Shown here in pieces: positions 1 through 8,766 of a stretch of 23,095 nt of DNA (its first letter is position 1; each line of letters starts with the position of its first letter). Position numbers and translations under genes: made by a program. The DNA lies in the NCBI GenBank assembly GCA_023231475.1, contig JALJEE010001420.1, forward strand, positions 1 to 23,095, given 5' to 3'. This DNA comes from Seison nebaliae (Eukaryota; Rotifera; Pararotatoria; Seisonacea; Seisonidae). The notes under the pieces were generated by a model that was not told the DNA's origin, searched no databases, and was given only the letters and a program-made list of their open reading frames with translations.

Positions 1-1507
1 CATTTGGATTTTTTATGTGTATAAGGATAATAATTAGAAAAGAATAGAAAAGAATTTCTACAAATAGTCTGTTTTATCAAACCTTTAGGTGGCCACGGAA
101 GGATTTCTTTGGATTTTTTTACTCTCCAACTCCAATAGAACGAAATCCAAATGGCCATCCCTGCTGTACACATTGGTCAATATGACCATGAGTGGACTTT
201 GTCTTAATTGTTAGTTCAAGGTATCGGAATATGATTAGCATGATTAATGGTGGCTTATTAAGAACATCATCATTTTATGGTTATAAACAGTATTAACATG
301 AGTTAAGAGATTAGTTTGCTGTTTTCACAGATGTAATCGTTGTCTCCTTTATCCTCACAATAGTTTTCTTCCATTCCATATTTCCAACCTCATTTCTCGT
401 CCAGTATTTTCTCTTATCCATAAAATTTCCGAATCCAATATGAATAATTATTATATCCTTTCAATTTTCACACAGTTCTTCACCACCATTTCAAAAATTT
501 CTTTTCTTCATATGATTCGGCTTCATCTTTACCAATCGATTGTGAATCCCTTGGCTAGTTACATCGGTTGATCGAGGTTAGATCGAAAACGAAAAATTTT
601 TATTAATTTTTTACATTTATCCGTATTGAAATTTTAGTAGTAAATAATAATAATAATAATAATAATATGAACAATTTTATTCGTCTATTCAGTCTTTATT
701 ATTCTCATCTAAAAGAAATATTCAATCGATTTATTTGATTCATTTGATGCCTGTAAAGCATAATTTAGAATTTCAATATTGTAAATCATCTTCCGGTTAG
801 GTTGTATGATTGTATAGAAAAGGAAAAAATTCCATTCTAGACAACTCATTTAATTTAATCTTCATTTCAATTGCACGCAAATAATCAATATACCTAATGG
901 TTTAGTAGGAATCTAATTTCTTAATAATTGAAGTATTGAAGTATCCCGATGAGTCAGAATATAACTATATTTTCTCGGAGGTGAAATGAGAGTAATAGAT
1001 ATCTTCGATTTTTCGATATGTAGAAATGCTTCTTATTTTAACCTCGCATAAAGTTTTAAAAACGAATTAAATCATATTTTAAATTAATTAAATCATAAAT
1101 AAATAGGAATAGAGAAGAAATAATTGTTCGTTTTAAAGAGGATATCTTCTTTTGAATGAACGTTTGGATACCATAATAGTTCAATTATTATTATTCCCAA
1201 GCTAATGTGGGGAGGACATAGTAAATTGTAAAAAAAAGAACAAATTCGTTGTTAGAAATCGTACATTTTCTTCCGGAAAGAAAGTTATAAGTCAGATCTT
1301 ATTTTAAAGAAATATTAAATTTTCGGATATTCGTAGAGTAAATTATTTTTATTCTACAAAAGTTTTGCAACATCACTATTGTTTTAATATTTGGAGAGCT
1401 AAAAAAGATGTCTCATTTTTTACCTTACTGTTAAAAGTGGAGTCTGCGATTTTGTAGAGTCTCCGAATTGTCTCTTTTTTTCCTGAAACGTTATTATCCT
1501 TTAATGT
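1..1507. other. AT-rich intergenic DNA, no gene seen
   Basis: No open frame longer than about 60 codons with an ATG and no recognisable RNA gene is present here. The stretch is AT-rich and dominated by short A and T runs. The one distinct feature is a TAA microsatellite (listed separately). Near the left edge, ATTTGGATTT at 2-11 recurs in inverted form around 144-157, which could be the end of a small inverted-repeat element cut by the window edge. This cannot be settled without the flanking sequence. Confidence 0.6.
644..667. repeat. (TAA)n microsatellite
   Basis: About eight near-perfect copies of a TAA unit lie in a row. It is a simple sequence repeat in non-coding DNA with no visible link to a gene. 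Confidence 0.85.
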
Positions 1508-1517
1508 CCTCACATGT
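1508..1517 (+). repeat. Putative target-site duplication, left copy
   Basis: CCTCACATGT, identical to the copy at 2026-2035 in the same orientation. It sits just outside the inverted arms of the foldback-type element. Boundaries are approximate because the outermost few bases of the two arms do not pair well. Confidence 0.5.
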
Positions 1518-2025
1518 GTGTCTAGGTCATTTGATAAACGAACCATTTGGCAGACGAGACTATTTGGTGAACCGGCCGTTTGGTAGATGGATGTTTACTA
1601 GACGGAGGTTTGGTAAATCGACCATTTGATTGATTATGAACAACGGAATTATGGTATACATTTTTGATATTTTCTTTTTTAACATTCAAATTATATAAAA
1701 TTTTTCGATGACTTAAAACGATTATTATCGATAATATGATATTAACGATAATAATCTTAATTAATTTGATTGATGGGACAATTACATTATAATAATACTT
1801 AATGTATAACTTTAACTTAAATTTTATTTCTAAATTAACCCTAAAAAATGTGTAACACAATTTTTTTGTGTATAAGTAATGTACCGAATGGTCGATCTAC
1901 CAAATACCGTGTACGAAACTTTCGTCTACCAAACGGTTGGTCTACCAAATAGTCCCATTATCAAATTGCTCATTTATCAGATAGTTCCGTCTACCAAATT
2001 GTCCGTTTATCAAATGTCGTTCTTC
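1518..2025. mobile_element. Non-autonomous foldback-type element with 16 bp subrepeats
   Basis: Two arms face each other in inverted orientation around an AT-rich core of about 240 bp. Each arm is a run of degenerate ~16 bp units built on ATTTGGTAGACGGAC: about seven in the left arm (1528-1640) and eight or nine in the right arm (1881-2016). The outermost 13 bases, CATTTGATAAACG at 1528-1540, are repeated exactly as the reverse complement at 2004-2016. Both inner arm ends also share a CGACCATT-type block. The 10 bp CCTCACATGT occurs directly repeated at 1508-1517 and 2026-2035, consistent with a target-site duplication. No transposase is present, so if mobile it would depend on a helper elsewhere. 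The short open frames overlying it look incidental. The arm structure is directly visible; the family and mobility are inferred. Confidence 0.7.
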
Positions 2026-2035
2026 CCTCACATGT
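2026..2035 (+). repeat. Putative target-site duplication, right copy
   Basis: CCTCACATGT, the right partner of the copy at 1508-1517, outside the right arm of the foldback-type element. Confidence 0.5.
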
Positions 2036-2618
2036 CTATCACGCTGCTCTTATTTTGTTATGTAAAATGTTGCCTCTTCTTTTTTCCGTTTTTCTAACTT
2101 TCTCTACAGTTTATGGTTGTATGTATATGTGTTGTATCAATATATTTATTTATTATTTACGTACATATTTATATTGAGATGAAGATGTATATGTGGGGAG
2201 ATGGAAAGTTTGAACGTAAAACAATTGGAATATTGAATTATTGGAAGACGGACAATTGTGAAATGATTTGTGTATGTCTGATTTTATGTAATCTATATGA
2301 GAATATCTCCAATTGATTATAAAACATAAAAATAAATCAATTATTTATTACTCTATTAATTATTTCCTAGAAAGGAAAGAATGATAACTTTGAGAATTAT
2401 GAACGACAAATTTATATTAATTATAATTACAAATAATAAACAAACATCTACTAATTGATAAATAAAATAGAAAATATATATGTATATCGGAATTCAAGTG
2501 AAAATAGATAAAATGTAGATTATTTTTTCAAATGGAAGTTTCCGAAAGTAAAAAAAGGAGAATATGGACATTAAATGTTGGGGGACGATTATTAATATTG
2601 ATATTATGATTAATGAAT

Positions 2619-2653
2619 AATATTATTGAAAAAGTATAATACTCAATAATATT
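2619..2653. repeat. Small AT-rich inverted repeat (hairpin)
   Basis: AATATTATTGA at 2619-2629 pairs perfectly with TCAATAATATT at 2643-2653, and the loop itself contains the palindrome AGTATAATACT. In DNA this AT-rich such a hairpin can arise by chance, so no function is claimed. Confidence 0.5.
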
Positions 2654-4160
2654 GACGACGTCTGATTTTGCGACAACTTCAGCAAAATATAACATTTCCA
2701 TTATACAATAATAGAAGAAACAGATGACATCGGTTATAGAATTATAGTATATTATTTGATACTATTATTTATTATAGAGATATATTATATTTTCATTATA
2801 CAATATCGATGTATCGAGTATAATATAACTAATTAATAATATACATAGTTAAATTGTAACTATTCCTGACGAATTGGTATCCCAATTGTATCACATGGGA
2901 ATTGTCAGTTGTTAAACTTTTGATTTTTCGATTGTGCTAGTAATTCAGGTTCCTAATCTGCCCGTTTCTCATCTGTCCACTCAACTCGGTGACGTATACA
3001 CTAATAATTCTTGTCCAATGTATTATACATCGCCATTACGAAGGATTATAAGAAACATATGTTTATTTCTGAAAAACTCCTTTTCCCCTCGTCTTTCTAG
3101 AGCTAGTATAAGTATTATTTCGTTCGAAATGAGAGCTGTATATGAGTAATGAAGGAAGGACAAATGAACGACTGGAATTGAAAGTCACGAAAAGAACGGA
3201 AAGATGAACGAGTTGTACAACGTCACAATCTGATCATTTATTTATTATGATTTAATATTATTTATTATAAATTAATAAAAAAAACCGTTACCGATACTGT
3301 TTTAGAAATTGCAGACTAAAATATTGGAGTTCAAGATAAAAAGTTTAATAAAATTTGAATGAAACAATAAATTTAGGAATTTTACGTAGAATATGTATAA
3401 AGCGACAAATAATTAGGATAAGTTTCAACTTTTCTCTAATATCATATGCATTTATTCGAACTGTTTGTGTTGTTAATGTCAAATGATTAAATAGAGAATA
3501 TTATTTTCTATTTCTATTCGAGTGTTCTTCATGAATTGGTTGGAAAGAAAGTAAACGTTGAGAATGATAAGTCGTAATGTCCGATGATCATTTTGTCCAT
3601 TGAATGAAGAGAAGTATTCACATATATCAGAATTTATTTAGTAAATTTCTTCTTTATTCTCAATATATATTTCCTCTCCCAAATTCTGTTCATTCCTTCA
3701 ACGCTTCATTGCGTCAATTCGATTCATTCATTCCATTGAAATTGGTGAGAATTTAATTGTAATTGTAATTTAATAATAATTGGATGGAACAGTAAGAAAG
3801 CTGATGATGTTCTGATCCAACATTTTAATAGTTTTTTTTTCGATCCCTCCTAGACATGTTTAATTATTAATGACTATTATAATGAATTTACATTAAATTG
3901 TTGATATTTTAAAAGTAATAATGAATAAGTATTCTTCTTTCCGTTCAAACAGAAATAATGTGATAAATTAAACAATTCGTTTCATATTAATTCATTGTGA
4001 TAAAATCAATTAGTTTAAAACAATCTTGTATGTTGTCGAGAAAGGAATATAAAGATTAGTGTGTTAATCGATTGTCAGGCAAATGAAGAATGAGGTAAAG
4101 GAATGGAAGAATTAACTCCAACATTCAAGAGCAGCATGCGACTTCTGATCGAAAGTTTTC

Positions 4161-4203
4161 TTTTCTTTCTTTCCCCTCTCATTAACTTCACTTCATTGGT
4201 CAG
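4161..4203 (+). other. Probable 3' splice site (polypyrimidine tract and CAG)
   Basis: A C/T-dominated stretch of about 40 bases ends in TTGGTCAG directly before the coding exon that contains the ATG at 4218. This matches a metazoan splice acceptor, with AG at 4202-4203. The frame stays open from 4204 into the downstream exon and adds Leu-Leu-Asp-Asp before that Met. I did not find an upstream exon whose phase fits convincingly, so this is inference. Confidence 0.5.
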
Positions 4204-4217
4204 AGCTGTTAGATGAC

Positions 4218-5939
4218 ATGAACTTTGTTAATGAACTTTCCTCCAAGAGTTTATTAGAATCATTGAGCAAGAATTTGAAAGTGGATTTACGAAAGAAGAA
4301 ACAGGAGTTGGATCATCTCTTCTATGAAATTGTGGAGTTGAGACAGAAAAGGAAGAATTTACGACGTGAGAATGAGAAAGGGAAATGTTTGAGAAGTAAT
4401 CCGTCCCATCCTCCATCAGACGGTCATGTCGATGAGGAATCAACTGATAAGTCTACTCATCTTCCATCGACAAGAAATAATGTCACCCTCCTTTCTCCCA
4501 TTCCAACGACAATTACAACAACATCTGTCGTTACAACCACCACCATCACCACTACCACTACTACCAATAGTACTAATAGTAGTCGTAGCAATTTAGGGAC
4601 ATATCATCATCAGTCGGATAGTCATATGAAACATTCATTTCATGAGAATGGACTCAACAAAACGAAAAGTTCATTGAATGAAAAAAAGAAACTATCTAAA
4701 TCGAATCAAGATCATAATTTCCAAGCGAAAACCATAACGACATCCAATTCAATCAATACACCGATAACGGCGATAAACAATTCCTCGAATGCTCATCAAT
4801 TATTGAAGAGTCATCATCGATCATCTGATTCATTATCAAAATCAAATAATAAGAAAGTTGTTTTACATAACGATTTCATTCAGAAGACAACAGAGAATGA
4901 TCATCGACCAGTGAATCATCGTAAAATTGAAAATCATGAACATAGATCATTAAATGGTCGATCAAAGTCTCATCACAATCAAAACAACAATAACAACAAT
5001 AACAACACTACTAATGGTAATAACATTACGGTTAGTGGTCAATCGAAGAGTTTAAAACATACAAAGAAATTTACTTTACATCCATTAAATTATATATGTT
5101 CGCCTACTACACCAACCATGTCCACCTCCATCACCTCCTCCTCCTCCTCCTCCTTCTCTTCATCAACCTCTTCAACAATCGTTCATAATGGAAATTCGCG
5201 AATGATGAATACGGGACGATCGATTAATTCCACTACTTCATCAATAGCACCACCAATTAATAGTTCGTCGAGTGGAATATTCAAAAAGAAATTAGATGAA
5301 TCAAGAAATGGAAGTAAGAGATCTAACGACTCAAAATCATCACATCATTCTCATCATCAACAATCGAGTACATTAGGACTATTATCGAATGGTAATACTG
5401 TCATTCAGAATTCGAATAATAATGAGATTAAAAATGAAAGATTAGGAAATAAACGAACGAAATCGAAAGGAATTCGAACACCATCAAAGAATGGTCATAT
5501 CCGAAAAGTTGATTATGAGAGAAGGAATCATTTGAAGAAAAGAAAAAGAACGTTAAGCAATTCCTCATCAGCTTCAACTTCATCATCTTCTTCCTCCTCA
5601 TCATCCAATTCTTCATCTTCATCTCAATCATCATCTTCATCATCTTCCTCGTCTACGACAGCAACATCGTCTTCCTCATCAACTCGAAAGATGAAAGTGA
5701 GATGTCAAACAAAAAAGAATGGTAATAACAATAATTCAAATCATTATTATCATACCAACAATAATAATAACAACAACAACAATAATTTATCAACTAATAA
5801 TCAAAGAGTGAATAGTCATCGAAAACATTCATTCCAAAAATCGAATGATCAACCAATTGGTGATCAGAAGAAAAGTGATGAACAATTCGCACGAAAACTT
5901 CGTGCACAAGAAATCGGTTTAAGATCAGCGAACAATTAA
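4218..5939 (+). CDS. Low-complexity Ser/Asn/Thr/His-rich protein with N-terminal coiled coil
   Basis: The family is not recognised. The 573-codon frame starts at the first ATG after a probable splice acceptor, so it may be a 3' exon of a longer gene. Residues ~1-55 form a charged, heptad-like helix (LRKKKQELDHLFYEIVELRQ), probably a coiled coil. Almost all the rest is disordered: Thr runs near 95-120, Asn runs near 255-270 and 515-530, His-rich patches and long Ser runs near 450-490 encoded largely by TCA/TCT/TCC. Several basic clusters such as KKRKRT could act as nuclear localisation signals. The extreme C-terminus (SDEQFARKLRAQEIG, about 553-567) is ordered-looking and resembles the acidic-F/L-A-x2-L-x3-E pattern of MIU-type ubiquitin-binding helices; that is a pattern match only. 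AATAAA follows 23 bases after the stop. A nuclear or RNA-related scaffold is plausible, but no function is supported. Confidence 0.7.
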   Translation: MNFVNELSSKSLLESLSKNLKVDLRKKKQELDHLFYEIVELRQKRKNLRRENEKGKCLRSNPSHPPSDGHVDEESTDKSTHLPSTRNNVTLLSPIPTTITTTSVVTTTTITTTTTTNSTNSSRSNLGTYHHQSDSHMKHSFHENGLNKTKSSLNEKKKLSKSNQDHNFQAKTITTSNSINTPITAINNSSNAHQLLKSHHRSSDSLSKSNNKKVVLHNDFIQKTTENDHRPVNHRKIENHEHRSLNGRSKSHHNQNNNNNNNNTTNGNNITVSGQSKSLKHTKKFTLHPLNYICSPTTPTMSTSITSSSSSSFSSSTSSTIVHNGNSRMMNTGRSINSTTSSIAPPINSSSSGIFKKKLDESRNGSKRSNDSKSSHHSHHQQSSTLGLLSNGNTVIQNSNNNEIKNERLGNKRTKSKGIRTPSKNGHIRKVDYERRNHLKKRKRTLSNSSSASTSSSSSSSSSNSSSSSQSSSSSSSSSTTATSSSSSTRKMKVRCQTKKNGNNNNSNHYYHTNNNNNNNNNNLSTNNQRVNSHRKHSFQKSNDQPIGDQKKSDEQFARKLRAQEIGLRSANN

Positions 5940-5961
5940 ATGTTTAAGTTTGGAATTTTCA

Positions 5962-5967
5962 AATAAA
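5962..5967 (+). terminator. Poly(A) signal AATAAA
   Basis: Canonical hexamer 23 bases downstream of the stop codon of the low-complexity gene, in a good position to end its mRNA. In AT-rich DNA the hexamer is common, so confidence rests on position. Confidence 0.5.
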
Positions 5968-5991
5968 TTTGATAAAAATCACATCAGCATT

Positions 5992-6015
5992 AACAACAAC
6001 AACAACAACAACAAC
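5992..6015 (+). repeat. (AAC)n microsatellite, first copy
   Basis: About eight AAC units preceded by GCATT. The same GCATT plus AAC-run arrangement recurs about 120 bases downstream, so the two may descend from one local duplication. Both lie in the likely 3' flank of the low-complexity gene. Confidence 0.8.
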
Positions 6016-6111
6016 TATTATTCCATTTAAAGAAAATGATAATTTATTTTTATTTATTTTTTTTTTCATTTTATTTTTTCCTCATTATCATCATTACTTG
6101 TATTCTGCATT

Positions 6112-6141
6112 AACAACAACAACAACAACAACAACAACAAT
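6112..6141 (+). repeat. (AAC)n microsatellite, second copy
   Basis: About ten AAC units, again preceded by GCATT as in the first copy. The region between the two copies is T-rich and unrelated. Confidence 0.8.
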
Positions 6142-7285
6142 AATGACTGTCATTTCAATTCGGTGGAACATAAATAGATAACTATTCAAAAAAAATTTAT
6201 CGATATTGGACGACAAAAATGATTACATTAAATTTCTCTTATTTCTATTCGAAATTTTCAATCAACTTTTGAGTGTAAAACAAGGAAGGAATTCTATAAA
6301 ATTCATGTCTCCAGCAATTTATTTATTCATCAAATTCATTAAATTCACTTGTTTCATTATGCTTTCTTTTTCTTTCACACTTTCCATTAAGTTCCTTATT
6401 TTTGTTGATATTAGTTTATCGACAATGATATTATACACATTCTTCATTATATTATTCGTCCGGTGACAATAGGTGGACGATGGTTTGCGCATCTCACATT
6501 ATTTTTCCAACCTTAATCAATATAAATAAACTTATTATATCATTCCCTATTTCCTATTGTTAGAGAGTTATCTCTCAACTTTTTAATTTTCATTCGATAA
6601 ATTTAATTGTCAATTGATCAAATATAAATTTTCATATAACATATATTTTGGTGATTGGATGAATCAAAATAATTAACTTGTGTGAAGTTTTTTTTGTTAA
6701 TGAAATTTTATGGTTTTAGATGAATACACAAGTAAATGCATAAAATGCTAGATAAACACTTTTCTTGTCTCACAAATATTCAATAATGTACTGGATAAAA
6801 CAAAGTAACTGTAAATATGGAACATTATGGAACGATATATATAAATAATATTTTGACAATATCAGTTTTTCACTAACAAAATGAATCAGTTAAAGAAAAT
6901 TTTGATCTTCCTGAAAAGTGGAACAATTTCACTTTGTTCTTCTTTTAAAATCAGAATTATTAACTAAAGTTCAGATTAGGAGGATACAAACGGTCTCTTT
7001 GGTTTTAAATTTTAAATTTTATTTATTTTAACGATATTATTCCATTTTTTAACGAGAGAACAATGACGCAAAACTTGTCGAAGATGAAACTAATGTGTGT
7101 GATTATGGTGTTTATCTTCAACATTTGGAAATTGGCGGTAGTGGTGTTCACACGAACAAAAATGGATCGTTCTCGAATAGAATTGTGATTTCTGGTTTTT
7201 GAGGAATGGTTTTACTCCCAACGAAATACACTGTGCTTAGGACAAACGGGCAGATTGTAACCCTATATAAATATTTTGTAAAGAA

Positions 7286-7471
7286 CAGTTCTCAGCCTAT
7301 CTTTTTATTCATCCGGCCAGTTCTCAACCTTTTTTTTTAACTTTTCCGACATTTCTCAACGTTTAATTTAAATTTTTGGATAGTTCTCAAACTTTTTTTC
7401 CCAATTCCATACAGTTATCAACCGGTGTTTTCTAATTTCCAACAGTTCTCAACCTTTTGAGAAAAAAAGAA
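7286..7471 (+). repeat. Degenerate ~31-32 bp tandem array (CAGTTCTCAACC core)
   Basis: Six units begin at 7286, 7318, 7350, 7381, 7412 and 7443, giving a spacing of 31-32 bases. A weaker seventh unit starts near 7472. Each begins with a CAGTTCTCAACC-like core, followed by a T-rich tail of about 19 bases. The cores are well conserved and the tails are not. The units are contiguous with no unique spacers and the setting is eukaryotic, so this is not a CRISPR. It could be subterminal repeats of a transposon or a short minisatellite; no partner array in inverted orientation was found. Confidence 0.75.
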
Positions 7472-7659
7472 CAATTGTCAATCACAAAATATACTGACAA
7501 CTGTGTGAATACTTGTGAGAATATCAGTGGAAAGATTGTCAGGGTACATCAAAATTTTTCCAGCTGACAGTGAGTTACTTGTAATTCTTGACGATGGTTC
7601 TTGAAATAGTCTTTCAACAGTTTTATAATCATGTCGGTAACTTTACAAGATTCATAAGT

Positions 7660-7827
7660 TCATCTAGATTCTAGATCATGGATGTCAAATCGGGAGGAAG
7701 AAAGAGAAAAAAATAGTTTTCAACTTCCTCTGCCTTATAGAGATCTTCTAATGTAAAAACTACAGAATGACATGATTTGTCTCTTCCTTCCTCCCAACTT
7801 GACATCCATGATCTAGATTTTAGATGA
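7660..7827. repeat. Inverted repeat with 48 bp arms
   Basis: Bases 7660-7707 and 7780-7827 are reverse complements at about 43 of 48 positions, separated by a 72-base loop. The longest exact block covers CTAGATCATGGATGTCAA. A transcript across it would form a stable hairpin, roughly 168 nt long. It could be a MITE-like element, a hairpin small-RNA precursor, or the remnant of an inverted duplication. No clear target-site duplication was seen at the arm ends. The minus-strand open frame overlying it is not credible as a gene. Confidence 0.75.
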
Positions 7828-8766
7828 ATATTAATTATAAGAAAACCTATAGCTATAGTTTTTAGTAAAGGGAATCGAAATAAAATCAACAACTATCAAA
7901 TACATCTCCATCAGGAGGGATAGGGAGATTGGAAAACCGTGAATGGATTGGATTGAAAGACTTATGACAACTGTTCTTCATTCGAGCATCATTCGAATTT
8001 TTCTATTATATATACGACTTTTAGGATATAGATGACTTTCAGGTTTTCCAATTAGAAATTGGTAACCGATAATCGATTCCCAAACAATTTAGTTTAATTG
8101 AATGATTTGTTTGAATTAAAGAAAGAAAGATTTGCAACGATGTTAATAAATAGAATGAACTTAAAATTTTACATATGTAATAGATTATATTGAGAATATG
8201 GTGAGAGATAATTGATCAGATGAATATGTATGGAGAAGAGACGAATTTACGTACGTATGTGTAAGTGAAATGAGGAATAAGTATGGAATTGACGAAATTT
8301 ATTTACTTATCGATTTACTTCCAACTAATTGTATAGTCGTTTGATGATATTTGGGGAATGATGATATTTAAAGAAAAAATGTCACAGGACATGTACACGA
8401 TAGATTATTGGGATTGCTTTTCATTCACATACGATACTTGTCGTTCTCTGTAGGGATATGGCGATAGATCCTAATAAGGTCGTAACAGTTATCTCTTCGA
8501 TGTGATTGAAGTATGATTAATCGAAAAATTTGTTAGTTCGTACATTTATTATCGAACTCTTCCACCATCACTTCTTCTGTCGAGAAACGATCGTTTCATG
8601 AAAAAGATTTGAAGTGAGAGATAATGGTAGATGTTTGTTTAAGTAGATAAGTAGAAGGAATTAGAGATGTACTTTTTCATTGATCTTCTCCAAACATATG
8701 AGAGAAGAAGCTAAAAAATATTTCCTCCAAACTACAAATCAATAAAATATTGAATAATTGAACGTG

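Larger units (their letters stand above)
2036..4203. other. AT-rich intergenic DNA, no convincing gene
   Basis: Only short open frames, several beginning at non-ATG codons, occur here and none resembles a known family. The stretch holds a small perfect hairpin (2619-2653) and several very AT-rich patches around 2740-2860. The block AATCTGCCCGTTT at about 2955 recurs in inverted form at about 7240, a weak hint of a dispersed repeat. The last ~50 bases are a pyrimidine-rich tract ending in CAG and probably belong to an intron of the following gene. Confidence 0.5.
5940..8766. other. Gene-poor AT-rich region holding several repeats
   Basis: Between the low-complexity gene and the secreted-protein gene I see no coding region that begins with ATG and looks like a protein. 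The region holds two AAC microsatellites, a ~31-32 bp tandem array and a 48 bp-armed inverted repeat, each listed separately. The last few hundred bases presumably contain the promoter and 5' UTR of the secreted-protein gene, but no clear TATA or initiator could be assigned. Confidence 0.5.

Noticed and set aside
1-158. Inverted ATTTGGATTT blocks at the left edge
   Set aside because: The match is about 10 bases in AT-rich DNA and the left side is cut by the window edge, so an element cannot be supported.
1522-1860. 112-residue minus-strand open frame
   Set aside because: It lies across the left arm and core of the foldback-type element, and its tail simply translates the 16 bp subrepeats.
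1879-2097. 72-residue plus-strand open frame with repeated Val-Tyr-Gln-Thr-like motifs
   Set aside because: The apparent peptide repeat is the translation of the right-arm 16 bp units, not a protein feature.
2934-3149. 71-residue plus-strand open frame
   Set aside because: It starts at GTG, shows no domain or signal peptide, and no splice or poly(A) context supports it.
6206-6466. Hydrophobic 86-residue open frame downstream of the low-complexity gene
   Set aside because: It begins at TTG, has no ATG until well inside, and its Phe/Ile/Leu composition is what T-rich non-coding DNA gives by chance.
7286-7471. Possible CRISPR array because of ~32 bp repeats
   Set aside because: Units are contiguous with no unique spacers and are degenerate, no cas genes are present, and the surrounding genes are animal nuclear genes with introns.
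7671-7892. 73-residue minus-strand open frame
   Set aside because: It is a reading of the 48 bp inverted repeat and its loop, with no protein-like features.
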